Source: Alloacidobacterium dinghuense
Lineage (GTDB): Bacteria > Acidobacteriota > Terriglobia > Terriglobales > Acidobacteriaceae
DNA: 64,000 nucleotides
Assembly: GCF_014274465.1 (NCBI RefSeq)
Contig: NZ_CP060394.1
Coordinates: forward strand, 4,154,001 to 4,218,000
Reading direction: 5' to 3'
Positions within the stretch are counted from its first letter, which is position 1. The number at the start of each line of letters is the position of its first letter. The position numbers and the translations under genes were made by a program. Shown piece by piece: positions 62,314 to 64,000 of this stretch. The notes beneath the pieces were generated by a model that had not been told where the DNA came from, searched no databases, and saw only the letters and a list, made by a program, of their open reading frames with translations.

Positions 62314-63128
62314 TTACTGTGAAAGATGGTACACAAATTTTTTTCAAAGACTGGGGCAGGGGGCAGCCGATCGTGTTCAGCCACGGCTGGCCACTCTCGG
62401 GCGATGACTGGGACGCGCAGATGATGTTCTTCCTCAACCACGGCTATCGCGTCATTGCCCATGATCGCCGGGGCCATGGACGGTCGACGCAGGTGGCCGA
62501 GGGGCATGACATGGATCATTATGCGGACGATCTTGCGGCATTGACGGCACATCTCGACCTGAAGGATGCCATTCATGTTGGTCATTCAACCGGTGGCGGC
62601 GAGGTCGCGCACTATCTTGGACGGCATGGAGAGAGCCGCGTGGCGAAGGCTGTGCTGATCAGTGCGGTGCCGCCGTTGATGGTGAAGACCGCGGCCAATC
62701 CGGGGGGCCTTCCCAAGGAGGTTTTCGACGGATTCCAGGCGCAGCTCGCAGCAAACCGCTCGCAATTCTATCGCGACGTCGCGTCGGGCCCCTTCTATGG
62801 CTACAATCGGCCGGGCGCTAAACCCTCCGAGGCGGTCATCGAGAATTGGTGGCGCCAAGGAATGATGGGCGGCGCGAAGGCGCATTATGACGGCATCGTC
62901 GCCTTCTCTCAGACCGATTTCACTGATGATCTCAAGAGGATCACCGTGCCCGTGCTGGTGATGCACGGCGAAGACGATCAAATTGTGCCATTCGCCGACG
63001 CCGGTCCACTGTCAGCGAAGTTGCTGAAGAATGCCGAGACGAAGTTCTATCCTGGCTTCCCACATGGTATGCCAACAACAAATGCAGAGCAGATCAATGC
63101 AGACCTGCTGGCTTTCATCAAGAAGTAG
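62304..63128 (+). CDS. alpha/beta-hydrolase, non-haem haloperoxidase type
   Basis: AAAGGAG before the ATG sets the start, 274 aa. Motifs: [13 protein letters not shown] (oxyanion), [27 protein letters not shown] (nucleophile Ser in GHSTG), [11 protein letters not shown] (acid) and FPHGMPTT (His). This set is typical of cofactor-free chloroperoxidase/esterases, which make peracids or cleave esters. It is followed by a decayed relative. Confidence 0.92.
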   Translation: MDMITVKDGTQIFFKDWGRGQPIVFSHGWPLSGDDWDAQMMFFLNHGYRVIAHDRRGHGRSTQVAEGHDMDHYADDLAALTAHLDLKDAIHVGHSTGGGEVAHYLGRHGESRVAKAVLISAVPPLMVKTAANPGGLPKEVFDGFQAQLAANRSQFYRDVASGPFYGYNRPGAKPSEAVIENWWRQGMMGGAKAHYDGIVAFSQTDFTDDLKRITVPVLVMHGEDDQIVPFADAGPLSAKLLKNAETKFYPGFPHGMPTTNAEQINADLLAFIKK

Positions 63129-63135
63129 GGGACAA

Positions 63136-63175
63136 GCTGTGGAGATGCTCCTCGAAGCCCTCCACAGCCTTTCTT
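63136..63175 (+). terminator. terminator after the haloperoxidase gene
   Basis: Perfect 9-bp arms GCTGTGGAG and CTCCACAGC, then CTTTCTT; 8 nt past the stop. Confidence 0.85.
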
Positions 63176-63220
63176 CCGCATATCGGTTGTGCAAAATGGT
63201 TTGACCGTGGCAATACTTAA

Positions 63221-63618
63221 ATGAGTTTCCTCATGCCGACAATCACGACCAAGGATGGGACCCAGATTTATTAGGACTGGGTGGTCCTGGGCAGACAATC
63301 GCATTTTGTCATGGCTGGCCACTCAGCGCCGACGATTGTGACGCGCAATTGTTGTTCTTCAGACAACGCGGATATCGTGTGATTGCTCACGACCGCCGCG
63401 GTCATGGATGTTCAAGCCAGCCGTGGGACGGCCATGAGATGGATACATATGCCGACGATCTCGCGGCACTCTTCGAAACGTTGGACCTGAAAAATGCAAC
63501 TCTCGTCGGACACTCAGCGGGAGGAATATCTCCGGCGTGCCGACGCCGCCACGGAAAAGGACGGATTTCATCGTTGATCGCTGTTCCATCGCGCACGAGA
63601 ATGTCGTACCGTCCGTAA
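63221..63618 (+). pseudogene. second haloperoxidase-type hydrolase, decayed
   Basis: The sequence reads MPTITTKDGTQIY, then an in-frame stop, then after a shift [66 protein letters not shown]. It is a tandem relative of the gene before it, with a nonsense mutation, a frameshift and loss of the 3' half after GHSAGG. Confidence 0.85.
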
Positions 63619-63654
63619 ACTCAATAACCACCTCGTAGTAATGCAGCGCACGAT

Positions 63655-63807
63655 ATGGGCGCCTTGCCGGCTCTGATAGGAACGGCAGACCACCCCAATG
63701 AAGTCGCCGGACTGCTTTATATCGAAGCTCCGGTTACGCTCGGTGACATCCTGCGAATTTGCGGTTGTTGTCTTAGAAAACGAGCTTTCAACAGCCACAG
63801 GCCTTAG
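63655..63807 (+). pseudogene. fragment of another alpha/beta-hydrolase
   Basis: The 50-codon frame starts MGALPALIGTADHPNEVAGL, then LYIEAPVTLGDIL, the segment after the nucleophile in epoxide hydrolase/dehalogenase-type enzymes. Both ends are lost. Nothing recognisable follows to the window end. Confidence 0.5.
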
Positions 63808-64000
63808 CACTCATTGAGCTCTGATTCGTGAGGCTCGCGGCGTTCGGTCGTCCTCGTTCCATGCAATTGCCCCAGGCTTTGTCTAAGGTACGATGGCCTG
63901 TGCACCAACCACCGCCTGATACGCCGTTGCAATCCAAATTGCCAGTTAAGCTACCTCATGGCCTGCAACGATTTTTGGGAGAACTCGGTCCGGGGTTAAT

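Noticed and set aside
1-64000. Insertion sequences with DDE transposases
   Set aside because: No DDE transposase gene or IS-type terminal repeats were recognised; mobility genes here are tyrosine recombinases and one HUH-like gene.

Overview
The window looks like a chromosomal segment of an Acidobacteriota (Terriglobia-type) soil bacterium. This is an inference from gene content: HAF-repeat protein, exported regulator-propeller protein, exported Cys-rich proteins in the copper operon, a small CxxC zinc-ribbon protein typical of that group, and moderate GC. No rRNA or other species marker is present.

Region 1 (1-28 kb) is an accessory, defence-rich island. It opens with a DISARM-like operon on the + strand: the end of a DrmE-like protein, a NERD-UvrD helicase, DrmA helicase and DrmB. 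Then come orphan modules: two small acidic proteins, a minimal tyrosine recombinase, a SWIM zinc-finger protein, a 479-aa unknown, a PLD-family protein with a histone-H1-like tail, a lipase/membrane-protein cluster, an exported creatininase-family protein, a reverse transcriptase of the defence/unknown-group type, a coiled-coil protein and an HUH-type protein. About 15 copies of a short palindrome (TTGCAATTGATTGCAA and variants) lie between these modules and nowhere else obvious.

Region 2 (28.0-37.1 kb) is a 9-kb integrative element. It is bounded by a perfect 46-bp direct repeat that is the anticodon-to-CCA part of an initiator tRNA (fMet). It carries an integrase plus excisionase-like protein, a second module of two tyrosine recombinases with a small HTH protein, a MarR-like regulator with three matching operators, two microproteins, and a restriction pair (HNH protein facing a fused methylase-specificity protein). 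Because neither repeat carries the 5' half of the tRNA, and a decayed second integrase follows the right repeat, I read this as tandem accretion of several elements at one tRNA-fMet gene that lies left of the window.

Region 3 (37.6-42.3 kb) is an arsenic cluster: two arsenate reductases, a SpoIIE-type phosphatase and ArsM on the - strand, diverging from ArsR-Acr3. Region 4 (42.6-57 kb) holds a secreted phosphoesterase, a multicopper oxidase, a permease, and a tightly coupled CusABC copper/silver efflux operon with small exported partner proteins and a LytTR regulator. Region 5 (57-64 kb) is mixed: TetR regulator with its operator, HAF protein, tRNA-Asp, GlxA-type regulator, a haloperoxidase-like hydrolase, and several decayed genes. 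Starts were moved from the longest possible ORF where a Shine-Dalgarno sequence or family length supported it.
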